Assembly: GCA_037127655.1 (NCBI GenBank)
Contig: JBAXXY010000049.1
Coordinates: 1-17,097 of the forward strand
DNA: 17,097 nt
Source of the DNA: GWF2-38-69 sp037127655
GTDB lineage: Bacteria; Verrucomicrobiota; Lentisphaeria; Victivallales; GWF2-38-69
Direction: 5' to 3'
A program made the position numbers and the translations under genes. Below the pieces are notes generated by a model. It did no database searches. It was given only the letters and a program-made list of their open reading frames with translations, and was not told the origin of the DNA. Positions 1-9,400 of this stretch are shown in pieces; position 1 is the stretch's first letter, and every line of letters starts with the position of its first letter.

Positions 1-850
1 CTTCAAGACCATAGCAGTCAAAGTTTCCAATACTTATTAGAGGTTTATTTCTTCCATGAAAGTCGCTTCCGCAAGTCATTAGGAGTTTCTTGTCTATTGC
101 ATATTTTTTGAACATATCTATTTGTTTTTCAGCGTGATAAGTCGAAAATATTTCGATTCCAGACACGCCATGACTGACTATTTCATCTATGAAGTTAATG
201 TCTTCTTTAAAGTTTGCTCCGGGATGAGCCAGAATAGGAATTCCCCCATTTGATTTAACCATATCTATTGCTTCGGAAATATTCAGATATTCTACAGGAA
301 CATGCGCGGCTTTGCCGTGTCCGAAAAAGTCCCAGAAGAAGTGTATAAAAGGCTGGTCGCTTCTGCTTCCGCCTTCAAAATATGGCGTCAGAATTGGAAG
401 ATGTCGGTTATCATTATCTTCTAGAATAATTTCTGCCATCAATTCTTCCTGAGGGATAGTTTGACCTTTAGCTCGCTCGAAAACTTCGCTTTCTGAAATT
501 TTCATTCCCAAATCCTGAAGCTTTTTTATTCTTTTTGGAACAGCTCCAAGTTCTCTCCTGATAAAATCTTTTTCCCAATCTTCAAAATCTATGCTTTTGA
601 AGTCAATATAATAACCAAGAAGATGAAAAGTCTTGCCCTTGTAAGTGCAGTCAAGTTCGACTCCTGGTATGATTTTGATTTCTGAAACTATCTTGTTATT
701 AGATATTTCCTTGTGAGCTTTGACCGTATTGTGATCTGTAATGGATATAGTCTTGACGCCATTTTTTAATGCACATTCCAAAATTTCAGTTACAGGCAGT
801 TCGGCATCTGGACTATGGATTGAATGAATATGCAAGTCTATGGAGCTCAT
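1..850 (-). CDS. PHP-domain phosphoesterase (TrpH/YciV-like), C-terminus cut by window edge
   Basis: An open frame of 283 codons runs from ATG at 848-850 to the left edge without a stop, so the C-terminus is missing. The translation carries the PHP metal-site motifs in order: DLHIHS (residues 5-10), ITDHNT (37-42), GVEL (63-66), HLLGY (76-80), a later AHPG and GSDFHG near 261-266. This layout, including the HLLGY segment, is that of the TrpH/YciV group, whose characterised members act on 3',5'-bisphosphonucleotides or short RNA. It is less like HisJ/HisK histidinol phosphatases. The start lies 5 nt after the hisH stop, so it is probably translated from the his-pur operon message; no strong Shine-Dalgarno is visible. 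The fold is sure, the substrate is not. The position next to hisH and hisB leaves open a histidine-pathway phosphatase role. Confidence 0.85.
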   Translation of the reverse strand, partial: MSSIDLHIHSIHSPDAELPVTEILECALKNGVKTISITDHNTVKAHKEISNNKIVSEIKIIPGVELDCTYKGKTFHLLGYYIDFKSIDFEDWEKDFIRRELGAVPKRIKKLQDLGMKISESEVFERAKGQTIPQEELMAEIILEDNDNRHLPILTPYFEGGSRSDQPFIHFFWDFFGHGKAAHVPVEYLNISEAIDMVKSNGGIPILAHPGANFKEDINFIDEIVSHGVSGIEIFSTYHAEKQIDMFKKYAIDKKLLMTCGSDFHGRNKPLISIGNFDCYGLE

Positions 851-855
851 GGATA

Positions 856-1473
856 TTAAGGGGTGATTGAATTAACAAAGTTTCTTATGATCCTAAGTCC
901 GGCATCCTGGCTTTTTTCAGGGTGAAACTGGGTGGCAAATATATTATCTCTTCCGATACAGGAGCAGAATTTGATTCCATATTCTGTTATTCCTGCTATA
1001 TAAGACTCCTCTTCAGGCGCTACATAATAACTGTGGACAAAATAGAAAAACTCTTCGTCTTTTATTCCATCAAGGCAGATGTTATTTTTTATTTTAGATA
1101 CGCTGTTCCAGCCAATCTGTGGGATTTTGAGGCCGCAATTTTTATCAAACTTGATAGTTTTACCTTTTATAATCCCTAATCCTTTGACTCCGGGAGCTTC
1201 TTCGCTTGATTCCATAAGCAACTGCATACCAAGACATATTCCCATGAATGGTTTTCCTGATGTAACAGCGCTTTTTATTGCAGTATCAAAACCGAGTTCG
1301 TGTAAATTTTTTGCTCCATCTCCGAAGTTACCGACACCCGGAAGAACTACGGCCTGAGCCGCGGTAATTTCTTGCGGGTCGGACACAAGTTTAATGTCCA
1401 TTGCCCCAACGGCAAGAAAAGCCTTGCGGACGCTGGACAAGTTTCCCATACCGTAATCTATCAATGCGATCAT
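856..1473 (-). CDS. hisH: Imidazole glycerol phosphate synthase, glutaminase subunit HisH
   Basis: This 205-residue protein has the usual HisH length and a full class I glutamine amidotransferase domain. The N-terminus is MIALIDYGMGNLSSV, the oxyanion region is PGVGNFGDG (45-53), the nucleophile is Cys80 in GICLGMQLLMESSEE, and the triad is completed by His184 and Glu186 in ATQFHPEKSQ. HisH hydrolyses glutamine and channels ammonia to HisF, which converts PRFAR to imidazole glycerol phosphate plus AICAR. HisF is not in this window. The gene lies 42 nt downstream of hisB and 5 nt upstream of the PHP gene on the same strand. No clear Shine-Dalgarno precedes the ATG, consistent with translation inside an operon. 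Identification is firm. Confidence 0.96.
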   Translation of the reverse strand: MIALIDYGMGNLSSVRKAFLAVGAMDIKLVSDPQEITAAQAVVLPGVGNFGDGAKNLHELGFDTAIKSAVTSGKPFMGICLGMQLLMESSEEAPGVKGLGIIKGKTIKFDKNCGLKIPQIGWNSVSKIKNNICLDGIKDEEFFYFVHSYYVAPEEESYIAGITEYGIKFCSCIGRDNIFATQFHPEKSQDAGLRIIRNFVNSITP

Positions 1474-1515
1474 AGTTTAGTAGATAGTTGTTGGTTAAAA
1501 GTTGATAGGCAAAGA

Positions 1516-2103
1516 TTAAAGCACGCCTTTGGTGGACATGATGTCTCCGTTGAGTCGGCTGTCCATGGATGTTGCAACATCAAGAGCCTTCGCAAAGGAT
1601 TTAAAAACAGCTTCGAAGAGGTGATGAACATCTTCTCCGCTGTGCTGAATGATATGTAGGTTCATTCCTGCCTTAATAGAGAGCGCCTGAAAGAATTCAT
1701 GAAAGAGCCTGGTATCTATATTGGATATTGAATCTTTCTTGGGATTTACATCATAAACCAGATATGGTCGGCCTGAAAGATCCAGAGCTACAGTCACAAG
1801 TGTCTCATCCATGGGAAGGATAAAAAAGCCATATCGTTTAATCCCGGCTTTGTCCCCAGCTGCTTTGGCAATTGCCTCTCCAAGAACCAAGCCAATGTCT
1901 TCTATTGAATGATGGCAATCAATTTCAAGGTCGCCTTTTACATCAATTTCCAAATCGAAAAATCCATGCTTTGCAAAGAGTTCGAGCATATGATCGAAGA
2001 ATGGCATACCTGTTTTAATTTTGGATTTGCCTGAACCATCCAAATTGATGTTGAGTTTGATATCTGTCTCTTTTGTTTTTCTTTCCACAACTGCTTTGCG
2101 CAT
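1516..2103 (-). CDS. hisB: Imidazoleglycerol-phosphate dehydratase HisB (monofunctional)
   Basis: The ATG at 2101-2103 gives 195 residues beginning MRKAVVERKTKETDI, the normal IGPD length. An AAGGA box 7 nt upstream supports this start; a longer reading starting at 2157 would add 18 residues, overlap purB and lie before the conserved N-terminus. Metal-binding motifs are DCHHSIED (62-69) and HSGEDVHHLFEAVFK (154-168), and the C-terminus has the family ending DSRLNGDIMSTKGVL. The enzyme dehydrates imidazole glycerol phosphate to imidazole acetol phosphate using manganese, directly after the HisH/HisF step. The enterobacterial N-terminal HAD histidinol-phosphatase domain is absent, so that reaction needs another protein. 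It sits between purB (19 nt away) and hisH. Confidence 0.96.
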   Translation of the reverse strand: MRKAVVERKTKETDIKLNINLDGSGKSKIKTGMPFFDHMLELFAKHGFFDLEIDVKGDLEIDCHHSIEDIGLVLGEAIAKAAGDKAGIKRYGFFILPMDETLVTVALDLSGRPYLVYDVNPKKDSISNIDTRLFHEFFQALSIKAGMNLHIIQHSGEDVHHLFEAVFKSFAKALDVATSMDSRLNGDIMSTKGVL

Positions 2104-2110
2104 AATGTAT

Positions 2111-2115
2111 TCCTT
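2111..2115 (-). promoter_or_regulatory. Ribosome binding site of hisB
   Basis: AAGGA on the minus strand, 7 nt before the ATG at 2103, sets the hisB start and excludes the longer upstream reading. Confidence 0.7.
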
Positions 2116-2122
2116 AAAGTTT

Positions 2123-3565
2123 CTAAACTGATATTGCCTCGAAGACACCGTAATCAATTAAATGAGAGTACTTCTCCAGAAGCGGGCAAATATCATTCTT
2201 GATAAATTCTCTTACCTGATCAGGCGATCTGCCTATAAAATCAGCCGGGTTTATTATCTTGTCAATATTATTTGCTATAGGAGCAAACAGATTGTCATTT
2301 TTTATTCTATCGAGGAGGTCATTACTTTTACCATGTTCTTTAATTCCTCTGATAGTAGCGTGTGAGTGAACTCTAATTGCTTCGTGGAGCTCTTGCCTAT
2401 TTCCGCCCGCTTTGACTGCCGCCATCATAATATTTTCTGTAGCCATGAAAGGCATCTCTCTTAATAAATTTTTCTCTATGACTTTCGGCCAGACTTGCAT
2501 GCCATTTATGATATTAAAAAGAACCGAAAGGATAATATCAATGCTCAGAAATGCCTCAGGTAGAACTATTCGGCGGTTTGCCGAGTCATCAAGAGTTCTT
2601 TCAAACCATTGGTTCGAATGAGTATTTGCGGCATTGTCCGGCAGAGAAATAACAAATCTGGCAAGAGAACATATTCTTTCGCTTCTCATTGGATTTTTTT
2701 TGTATGCCATTGCGCTGGAACCAATCTGTGAACTTTCCCACGGTTCTTCTATTTCCCCTAAGTGAGAGAGCAACCTTAAATCTGTAGCAAATTTATAAGC
2801 TGACTGGGCTATTCCTGAAAGAACTGCAAGGATGTAATAGTCTATTTTTCTGGTATATGTCTGACTGCTCACGGAAACAGGTTTGCTAAAACCCATTTTA
2901 TTTGTGACCATCATGTCCAGTTCAGCAACTTTCTTAGAATCTCCTTTAAAAAGCGACATAAAGCTTGCCTGTGTGCCAGTCGTTCCTTTGACTCCTCTGA
3001 ACGGGAGATTTTCAATTTCATATTCAAGCCTGTTGAAGTCAAATAACAAATCCTGCAAATAGAGACTTAATCTTTTGCCAACAGTTGTGGGCTGGGCAGG
3101 CTGGAAATGGGTAAATCCCAGCGTGGGGAGTTCTGCAAATTCATCAGCTCTTTCTGAGAATCTCTTGATGAGATTCAGGAGTTTTTTCTGGATTATTAGC
3201 ATTCCTTCTCTAAGCTGTATAAGCTCTGAATTGTCAGTTACATAACAGCTTGTAGCTCCAAGATGAATAATGGGCATCGCCTTTGGGCAGAGTTCACCAA
3301 AGTGATGAATGTGGCTCATTACATCATGGCGGAGTTTTTTCTCGATTTCAGAAACTCTTTTGAAGTCGATGTCATTCTGATGAGCATCCATTTCTGCGAT
3401 TTGTTCGTCAGAGATGTCCAAACCCAAAGCCTTTTCGGCTTTGGCAAGTTCCAGCCAAAGTTTACGCCACAAACTGTGTTTTCGCTGGGGAGACCAGTTG
3501 TAACTCATCTCATTACTCGCGTAACGACCTGAAAGTGGGCTTTGGTATGTATTATAGTTTTCCAT
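2123..3565 (-). CDS. purB: Adenylosuccinate lyase, eukaryote-type (ADSL-like)
   Basis: At 480 residues this belongs to the fumarase/aspartase superfamily. It cleaves SAICAR to AICAR plus fumarate and adenylosuccinate to AMP plus fumarate. The general-acid segment PTLGFTHFQPAQPTTVGKR contains His153, and the mobile signature loop GSSAMAYKKNP spans 282-292 with the catalytic serine pair. Other blocks (LRHDVMSHIHHFG, HLGATSCYVTDN, FRGVKGTTGTQASF, QWFERTLDDSANRR, PFMATENIMMAAVKAGG) closely resemble animal ADSL as I recall it, more than E. coli or Bacillus PurB. Length also matches human ADSL (484). One oddity is Ala where ADSL has Pro in the signature loop. The ATG is 3 nt after the transporter stop with no clear Shine-Dalgarno, suggesting translational coupling. 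Function is firm; the subgroup call is from memory of family sequences. Confidence 0.95.
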   Translation of the reverse strand: MENYNTYQSPLSGRYASNEMSYNWSPQRKHSLWRKLWLELAKAEKALGLDISDEQIAEMDAHQNDIDFKRVSEIEKKLRHDVMSHIHHFGELCPKAMPIIHLGATSCYVTDNSELIQLREGMLIIQKKLLNLIKRFSERADEFAELPTLGFTHFQPAQPTTVGKRLSLYLQDLLFDFNRLEYEIENLPFRGVKGTTGTQASFMSLFKGDSKKVAELDMMVTNKMGFSKPVSVSSQTYTRKIDYYILAVLSGIAQSAYKFATDLRLLSHLGEIEEPWESSQIGSSAMAYKKNPMRSERICSLARFVISLPDNAANTHSNQWFERTLDDSANRRIVLPEAFLSIDIILSVLFNIINGMQVWPKVIEKNLLREMPFMATENIMMAAVKAGGNRQELHEAIRVHSHATIRGIKEHGKSNDLLDRIKNDNLFAPIANNIDKIINPADFIGRSPDQVREFIKNDICPLLEKYSHLIDYGVFEAISV

Positions 3566-3568
3566 TAA

Positions 3569-5023
3569 CTACTTGAGGTATTTTTTAAGTTTCGGCACAA
3601 ATATGAACATAATTATGCAGATTATAAGCGAAGCAACACCAATTTGAAGGAAGAGGTTTGAGTAGAGTTTAAGAGAAGTTGCTGTATCACCAATCTCTCC
3701 TTTTGGTATGCTCGCAAAGGAAGCTATCCATCCTCCGAGACGCATAGCAACCGCGCTAGCCATAAACCATGTGCCCATTACGAAGCCGACTATTCTTTGC
3801 GGAACTAGTTTGGTTACCATGGAAAGACCGAGTCCTGAAACCAGAAGTTCTCCAATGCTCTGGAAGAAATAAGTTCCAATTACCCAGTTTCCCGAAATAA
3901 TATTGTTATGCGCGAAATAAGTTGCTCCTAGTGGTAGGATCAGGAATCCTAATGAACAAAGGAACATTCCGAAGGCAAACTTAGTGGCCACAGAGAAATC
4001 GCCGCCGCTCTTTCCAAGTTTATTGTAAAGAATAGCCAGTATAGGGCTTCCGACCATGATCCAGAAAGGATTAAGGTTCTGGAACATTGTTCCCGGCACT
4101 TTAATTCCCAGCATCAGAGAGTCTGTATTTCTTATTGTGAAGAGATTGAGCGATGTCTGCATCTGCTGATAGAGAATAAAGAAGGCAATGGCTTCAATTA
4201 TAAGTACCAGGCAGACGACATATTTGTATCTTTGCTCTTTGGTTTCAGCTGTAATGATGAATTTAACCATAAAGCCGAAGGTGACGATTAGCGCAAGGGT
4301 AAGTATTATGCTTGTGATCTCCAGATGTTTGAGCAACCATGCGCTTAAAAAAACCATCACAATTACCAGAATGATTGTGCCGAGAAGATATTTTTTGTTG
4401 ACTGGACGGAAGTCAGGCTCAGACCCGATATTTGATAAAACTTTGCCAAAGAAATTATATCCGATTATTGCCATGAGAAGCCCTATTGCGCAAATCAGGA
4501 AGGCCGAAGCGTAACCGTATTTTACCTGAACAATCGGGCAAATGGTCATTGAAATAAATGAGCCTAGATTGATTGACATATAATACATGGTAAATGCGCT
4601 GTCGAGCTTCGGGTCATCTTTCCTGTAAAGTTTGGAAACAAGGCTCGAGGGATTGGCTTTGAAAAGCATATTCCCGGCAATAATTGCGCCTAAACCGTAA
4701 TAAAGAGTTTCATCAGGATGATAGGAAAGGAGCGCATAGCCTAAACACAGGACTATTGCGCCAAGGAGAGTAGTTCTTTTTGTTCCCAGCCATTTATCGC
4801 CGATATAACCGCCTATGCTCAGAAACGCATATACAAGAGCAGAAAATGCCCCGTAAGTATTTAATGCTACGCTGTCAGAGAAGCCAAGGTGGTCTATCAT
4901 GAAGACCACAATCAAGGCTACCATGCCGTAGTAACCGAATCTCTCCCACATTTCTATGAAGAAAATTAGAGTGAATGGTTTACCCGGGCTTTCTACGCCG
5001 TTGTGTTCTACATGCTCTGCCAT
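3569..5023 (-). CDS. POT/PTR2 family proton-coupled oligopeptide transporter
   Basis: This 484-residue polytopic membrane protein has the POT hallmarks. The ExxER proton-coupling motif is E24-M-W-E27-R28 in the first helix, followed by FGYYG. PTR2 motif 1 is GGYIGDKWLGTKRT (71-84), and the second signature is FTMYYMSINLGSF (144-156). A family lysine is at K122 in GNMLFKANPSSL, and QQMQTSLNLF matches the helix-7 block. Length and the many hydrophobic segments fit 12-14 helices. It should import di- and tripeptides with protons across the cytoplasmic membrane. An AGGAGG box lies 7 nt before the ATG. It is the first gene of the minus-strand operon, 3 nt from purB, and diverges from larC across 195 nt. 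The minus-strand promoter must lie there, but I found no convincing -35/-10 pair. Confidence 0.93.
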   Translation of the reverse strand: MAEHVEHNGVESPGKPFTLIFFIEMWERFGYYGMVALIVVFMIDHLGFSDSVALNTYGAFSALVYAFLSIGGYIGDKWLGTKRTTLLGAIVLCLGYALLSYHPDETLYYGLGAIIAGNMLFKANPSSLVSKLYRKDDPKLDSAFTMYYMSINLGSFISMTICPIVQVKYGYASAFLICAIGLLMAIIGYNFFGKVLSNIGSEPDFRPVNKKYLLGTIILVIVMVFLSAWLLKHLEITSIILTLALIVTFGFMVKFIITAETKEQRYKYVVCLVLIIEAIAFFILYQQMQTSLNLFTIRNTDSLMLGIKVPGTMFQNLNPFWIMVGSPILAILYNKLGKSGGDFSVATKFAFGMFLCSLGFLILPLGATYFAHNNIISGNWVIGTYFFQSIGELLVSGLGLSMVTKLVPQRIVGFVMGTWFMASAVAMRLGGWIASFASIPKGEIGDTATSLKLYSNLFLQIGVASLIICIIMFIFVPKLKKYLK

Positions 5024-5030
5024 ACAAATC

Positions 5031-5036
5031 CCTCCT
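5031..5036 (-). promoter_or_regulatory. Strong Shine-Dalgarno of the POT transporter gene
   Basis: AGGAGG on the minus strand, 7 nt upstream of the ATG at 5023. It is the strongest ribosome site in this operon; purB and hisH have none that is obvious. Confidence 0.75.
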
Positions 5037-5165
5037 GATTTTTTAAACCTTAAATATCGTAAGAAGCTAAGTTAATAATAAATGAAACATATCTAGCTTT
5101 AAAGTGGCTGCTAAGAATTTGGAAGATTTTTTTAATTTAAACTTAGGCTTAAATGGCTCGAAAGT

Positions 5166-5171
5166 TATAAT
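5166..5171 (+). promoter_or_regulatory. Candidate -10 element for larC
   Basis: A perfect TATAAT lies 47 nt before the larC start codon in the 195-nt divergent gap (5024-5218). The -35 region 17 nt upstream (TTAGGC) is poor, so an activator or another promoter is possible. The rest of this gap is AT-rich, with no hairpin terminator or known riboswitch that I recognise. Confidence 0.4.
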
Positions 5172-5206
5172 AGCTCTGAAAGATAGACCATAATAAAATA
5201 AATCAA

Positions 5207-5210
5207 AAGG
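5207..5210 (+). promoter_or_regulatory. Ribosome binding site deciding the larC TTG start
   Basis: AAGG lies 8 nt before the TTG at 5219. An in-frame TAA (5216-5218) directly precedes the TTG, and the first in-frame ATG falls at residue 17, inside the conserved PFSGISGDM motif. The TTG is therefore the only sensible start. Confidence 0.7.
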
Positions 5211-5218
5211 TTATTTAA

Positions 5219-6421
5219 TTGAAGAGAATTCTTTATATTGAACCATTTTCCGGCATATCAGGCGACATGTTTGTAGGCGCGCTTCTTGATTTGATGCCTA
5301 ATCGTGATGAATTATTTGAAAAGATAATGTTGCTTAGAACTCATCCCGGCTTTCATCTATCAGCAAACAAGGTTAGTAAGAATGCCATAACTGCTTTGAA
5401 GTTTGATGTTAATCTTAATGAAGAGCATCATCATTCGGATCATTATCACGGGTGCTCTCTTCAGGAAATTTATGTAATTATTGACTCTGCTCAAAGACTT
5501 GACTACGAGATAAAAGAGTTAGCAAAAAAGATATTTTTCAGACTTGCTCAGGCAGAGAGCAAAATCCATGGAATGGAAACTGACCATGTACATTTTCACG
5601 AAGTTGGCGCTGTGGATTCGATAGTGGATATAGTTTTTTCAGCGCTGCTGATAAAAGAGCTGAAAATTGATGAAGTTATTTCGTCTCCTCCTGTACTTGG
5701 GAGCGGTACGATAAATACGATGCACGGAATTCTCCCTGTTCCTGCTCCTGCGACAGCCGAAATATTGAAAGGCTCTCCGATTACTCATACTGACATCAAA
5801 GGAGAGCTTACGACGCCTACAGGAGCGGCAATTTTAACAGAAATTGTAACTAAATGGGGTGTTCCAAGTTCTGGAAAAATCTCTGCTATTGGTTATGGAG
5901 CAGGTTCAAGAAATTATCCCAATCAGGCAAATGTCCTGAGAGTTTCAATTATTGAGGAAGACTCCAAGAAATACGATGATGACAGAGTTGTTATAATAGA
6001 GACGAATATAGATGATATGCCTGGTGAATTTCTTGGTCACATCTCAAATGGTTTGTTTAAACTTGGAGTATTGGATTATGCGGTTATTCCTGCGACGATG
6101 AAGAAAGGTCGGCAGGGTTTTATTATTCAGGTCATATGCCCCGTGAACCTAACGGATATGGTTTCAGATTATATTTTGAAGAACACGACCACTCTTGGAG
6201 TAAGATATAGAACAGAGAATAGAAAAGTTTTAGAGAGAAAATCTCTAGTCGTATCAACTTCCTATGGCGATGTCAGAGTTAAAATCTCAGGGAATAAGGA
6301 AAACGGAACATTTAAAGTAAAACCCGAAATGGATGATGTTTCTAGAATAATCGAAGAAAGAGAATTAGTTTTCTCAAAAACCTATTCGGAAATATGCAAA
6401 GAGATTTCATCGAAAATCTAA
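5219..6421 (+). CDS. larC: Nickel-pincer cofactor biosynthesis protein LarC (DUF111)
   Basis: This 400-residue LarC homologue is the CTP-dependent cyclometallase that inserts nickel into the pincer nucleotide cofactor used by lactate racemase (LarA) and related enzymes. Family blocks include MKRILYIEPFSGISGDMFVG (1-20), a His-rich linker EEHHHSDHYHG (68-78), DHVHFHEVGAVDSIVDI (122-138), LPVPAPATAEILKG (172-185), ELTTPTGAAIL (196-206), and the C-terminal part with ETNIDDMPGEFLG (261-273) and a late GTFKVKPE. Both the LarC1-like and LarC2-like halves lie in one continuous frame, whereas in Lactiplantibacillus plantarum they need a programmed frameshift. LarB, LarE and any LarA-type client are not in the window. 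It starts with TTG and is followed 30 nt later by the DUF3857 gene on the same strand. Confidence 0.93.
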   Translation: MKRILYIEPFSGISGDMFVGALLDLMPNRDELFEKIMLLRTHPGFHLSANKVSKNAITALKFDVNLNEEHHHSDHYHGCSLQEIYVIIDSAQRLDYEIKELAKKIFFRLAQAESKIHGMETDHVHFHEVGAVDSIVDIVFSALLIKELKIDEVISSPPVLGSGTINTMHGILPVPAPATAEILKGSPITHTDIKGELTTPTGAAILTEIVTKWGVPSSGKISAIGYGAGSRNYPNQANVLRVSIIEEDSKKYDDDRVVIIETNIDDMPGEFLGHISNGLFKLGVLDYAVIPATMKKGRQGFIIQVICPVNLTDMVSDYILKNTTTLGVRYRTENRKVLERKSLVVSTSYGDVRVKISGNKENGTFKVKPEMDDVSRIIEERELVFSKTYSEICKEISSKI

Positions 6422-6451
6422 AATAGAAAATACAAAACAAGGACAATTCTT

Positions 6452-9400
6452 ATGCGGCTCTATAAATTCATATTATCTGCTTTTTTAACATCCAGTGTTT
6501 TCTTATTGGGAGCAGATGTTTCTCCTATAGGACTTTTGAATCTTCAGGATGTTTTAGATAAGGCTAAAGCATGTACCATTGAGACTTATCCGAATTCCGA
6601 TGAAGTTCTTGTGGATGATTACATTAAGGTTACTTATAAAGCAGATGGCACTGGAGAGACATGGGATGATACCATATTTAAAATCCTTACAGACAAGGGA
6701 AGGGAAGATTACAAGATTCTTAGTTTTAACTACACTCTGCCATACTCACAAGTGGAGATAAAGAAACTTGATGTAATCAAGCCTGACGGCAGAATGATTC
6801 CAGTCGATGTCAAGGCTAATGCCAGAGAGATGGTTGATGACTCGCAGATGTTTGCAAATATCTACAATCCCAATGATAAGATACTAAGAGTTACGATTCC
6901 AGAACTTGAGATTGGCGACTGTGTAAGATATGTGACTTGTGAGACGATATATAAGGCAATAATACCTGATGCATGGTTTGATATGGAATTGCTGGAATCC
7001 ACATCTCCGGTAGTTCATTTCAAATATGAAATTATTGCTCCGAAAGACCGCCCTGTCATGAAAAGAGGTATCCCCGACAAAATACCAAATTGCATAGCTG
7101 ATTATGTGATTCAGGATGGCGATAATATTAAGTATGTATGGGAAGCCAAGAATGTCCCCAGAATGTTTCCTGAACCCAATATGCCTCCTATTTCATCTGT
7201 TGTGCAGAGAGTTCTTGCAAGCACAATTAATTCATGGGAAGATGTATCCAAGTGGTACTGGAATCTTTGTCTGCCTCATCTGAATGCCACTACTCCCGAG
7301 ATGGAAAAGACCGTTAAGGATCTGATCAAAGACGAGACCAATGATATGGGTAAAATAAAGGCTATTTACTATTTCGTAGCCCAGCAAGTTAGATATATGG
7401 GCGTAACTACTGAGACGGATGCTCCAGGATTCGAACCGCATGATGTAAGCATCACCTTTAATAACCGCTATGGTGTTTGCAGAGATAAGGCGGCTTTGCT
7501 TGTAGCTATGCTTAAACTCGCAGGGTACAAGGCATATCCTGTCATCATCATGGTCGGACCGAAACTAGACAAGGATGTCCCTCTTCCGTTTTTCAATCAT
7601 GCTGTATGCTGTGTTCAGCTTTCAGACGGAAAAATGGTCTTTATGGATCCGACCAACGAATCATCCAAAGACATCTTCCCTGCATATCTTTGCGATAGGA
7701 GTTATCTCGTAGCAAAACCTGACGGAGCTACGCTGATGACGACACCGATAATTCCGGCAAGAGAAAACATGGTCGAGATTGCCACAGATGGAACTCTTTC
7801 TCCTGATGGTTTGATTGATGTCGAATCAGTAATAAAATTTGACGGCATAAATGACTCTCTCTACAGAGGGCACTTTGCCAAGTTATCGAATGATGAGAGG
7901 AGGACTTTCTTCGAAAATATTCTAAGAAAAGCAATTCCCAATTCACAGCTATTTTATTATACAATTACACCCGAAAACTTATTTGATATGTCATCAGTAT
8001 TATCTGTCAAAATGAGATTTACCGCGAAGAAATCTTTTGTGTCCGGCGACAATATGAGCGCATTGAATCTGCCGTGGATTGGCGGAAGCATCGGAATTGT
8101 TAATTATATTATCGGCACGACTGGTCTTACTGAAAGAAAATATCCGCTTGTTACAGAAGTTGCCTGCGGATATAGTGAAAAGATAAACCTGGCGCTTCCA
8201 GACACTTTCAAAACTGAGGGTCCACCGAAGTTTAAAGAGATCAATTCGGACACTTTGGACTTCAATAGAAAGATAACTATTAAAGACAAAAAGCTTACAG
8301 CCTCATCTGAATTTCTTATCAATGGCGTGGAGTTTTCCCCGAAACAGTATCTGGAGTTGAAGAAAGATCTTCAAATTATGGAGATTAATGATAGGATTAA
8401 ACTTCTAGGTTCATCAGGGACAAAAAATATTTCTTCCAATTCTCCGCTTCCTCAGGAAAGAAGTAATGACGCCAGAGTCTTATTTCAGGGAATGGATGTC
8501 ACCTTGAATGAGGATGGTTCGACGATTGAGAAGTTCAAAACTCAGACAAAGATACTTACTTACAATGGCAAGAAGGACAATTCAGAGATAAAGGTGACAT
8601 ACAATCCTGCCTGGGAGACCGTAAATGTCGTAAAGGCTCAGGTTACTTCTGCTACAGGTAAAGTACAGAAACTCGGACCAACAGAACTTAATATCATGGA
8701 TTCTTCATGGGTTGCTTCCGCCCCTCGTTATCCGGCAGAAAAACTTCTTGTAGCTAGTTTGCCAGGCGTCGAAGTCGGCTCTACGATAGAAGTGGAATAT
8801 GAAGCCACCACTAAAGACAAGCCTTTTTATTCAGATATGTTTGTTTTCAGAAGCCGTTATCCGGTGGATAAATACAGCGTAGATTTAAAGGTTTCAAATG
8901 ACCGCAACATCCTAATTGACAAGAAGAATGCTGATGCGCTTAGTGAAAAAATAACCAAAGAGGATGATTACACTACATACTCCTGGACAGCTTATAATCA
9001 GAGCGCAGTAGTGCAGGAAGTCTCGTTTCCGCCCGTATGGGACTATCTGCCTGTTGTTATCGTTTCGGATGGAAACTGGAAGGATTATACAGAATCCATC
9101 GGCGAGCATTTTGAGGATATTATGGATGATAATCCAAATTGCAAAGAGCTCGCAAATAAACTCATAGACGGCAAAACTACTGATCAAGATAAGATTCTTG
9201 CCATAAGGAACTTCATAGAGATCAACATCAATCGCGCTGGACCCAGTTTCACTGATCTGCCTCTATCTGCGCTGAGTAAACCCGATATCACTTTACAAGA
9301 TGGATATGGCAATGATGCAGACACTGCTCTTCTATACAGTGCTATGCTCAAAAGTGTCGGTATTAAATCAGAATTTTTAATCGCCTCTTCTCTTCCATAT

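Noticed and set aside
2104..2157. An upstream extension of HisB by 18 residues
   Set aside because: It overlaps the purB end, precedes the conserved N-terminus, and the ATG at 2103 has its own AAGGA site.
5024..5218. Search for a riboswitch or a minus-strand promoter in the divergent gap
   Set aside because: No conserved hairpin and no convincing -35/-10 pair for the transporter operon could be found; only the plus-strand TATAAT stands out.
7728..9187. Several open frames antisense to the DUF3857 gene
   Set aside because: They lie within a continuous, well-supported coding frame and lack domains or ribosome sites.
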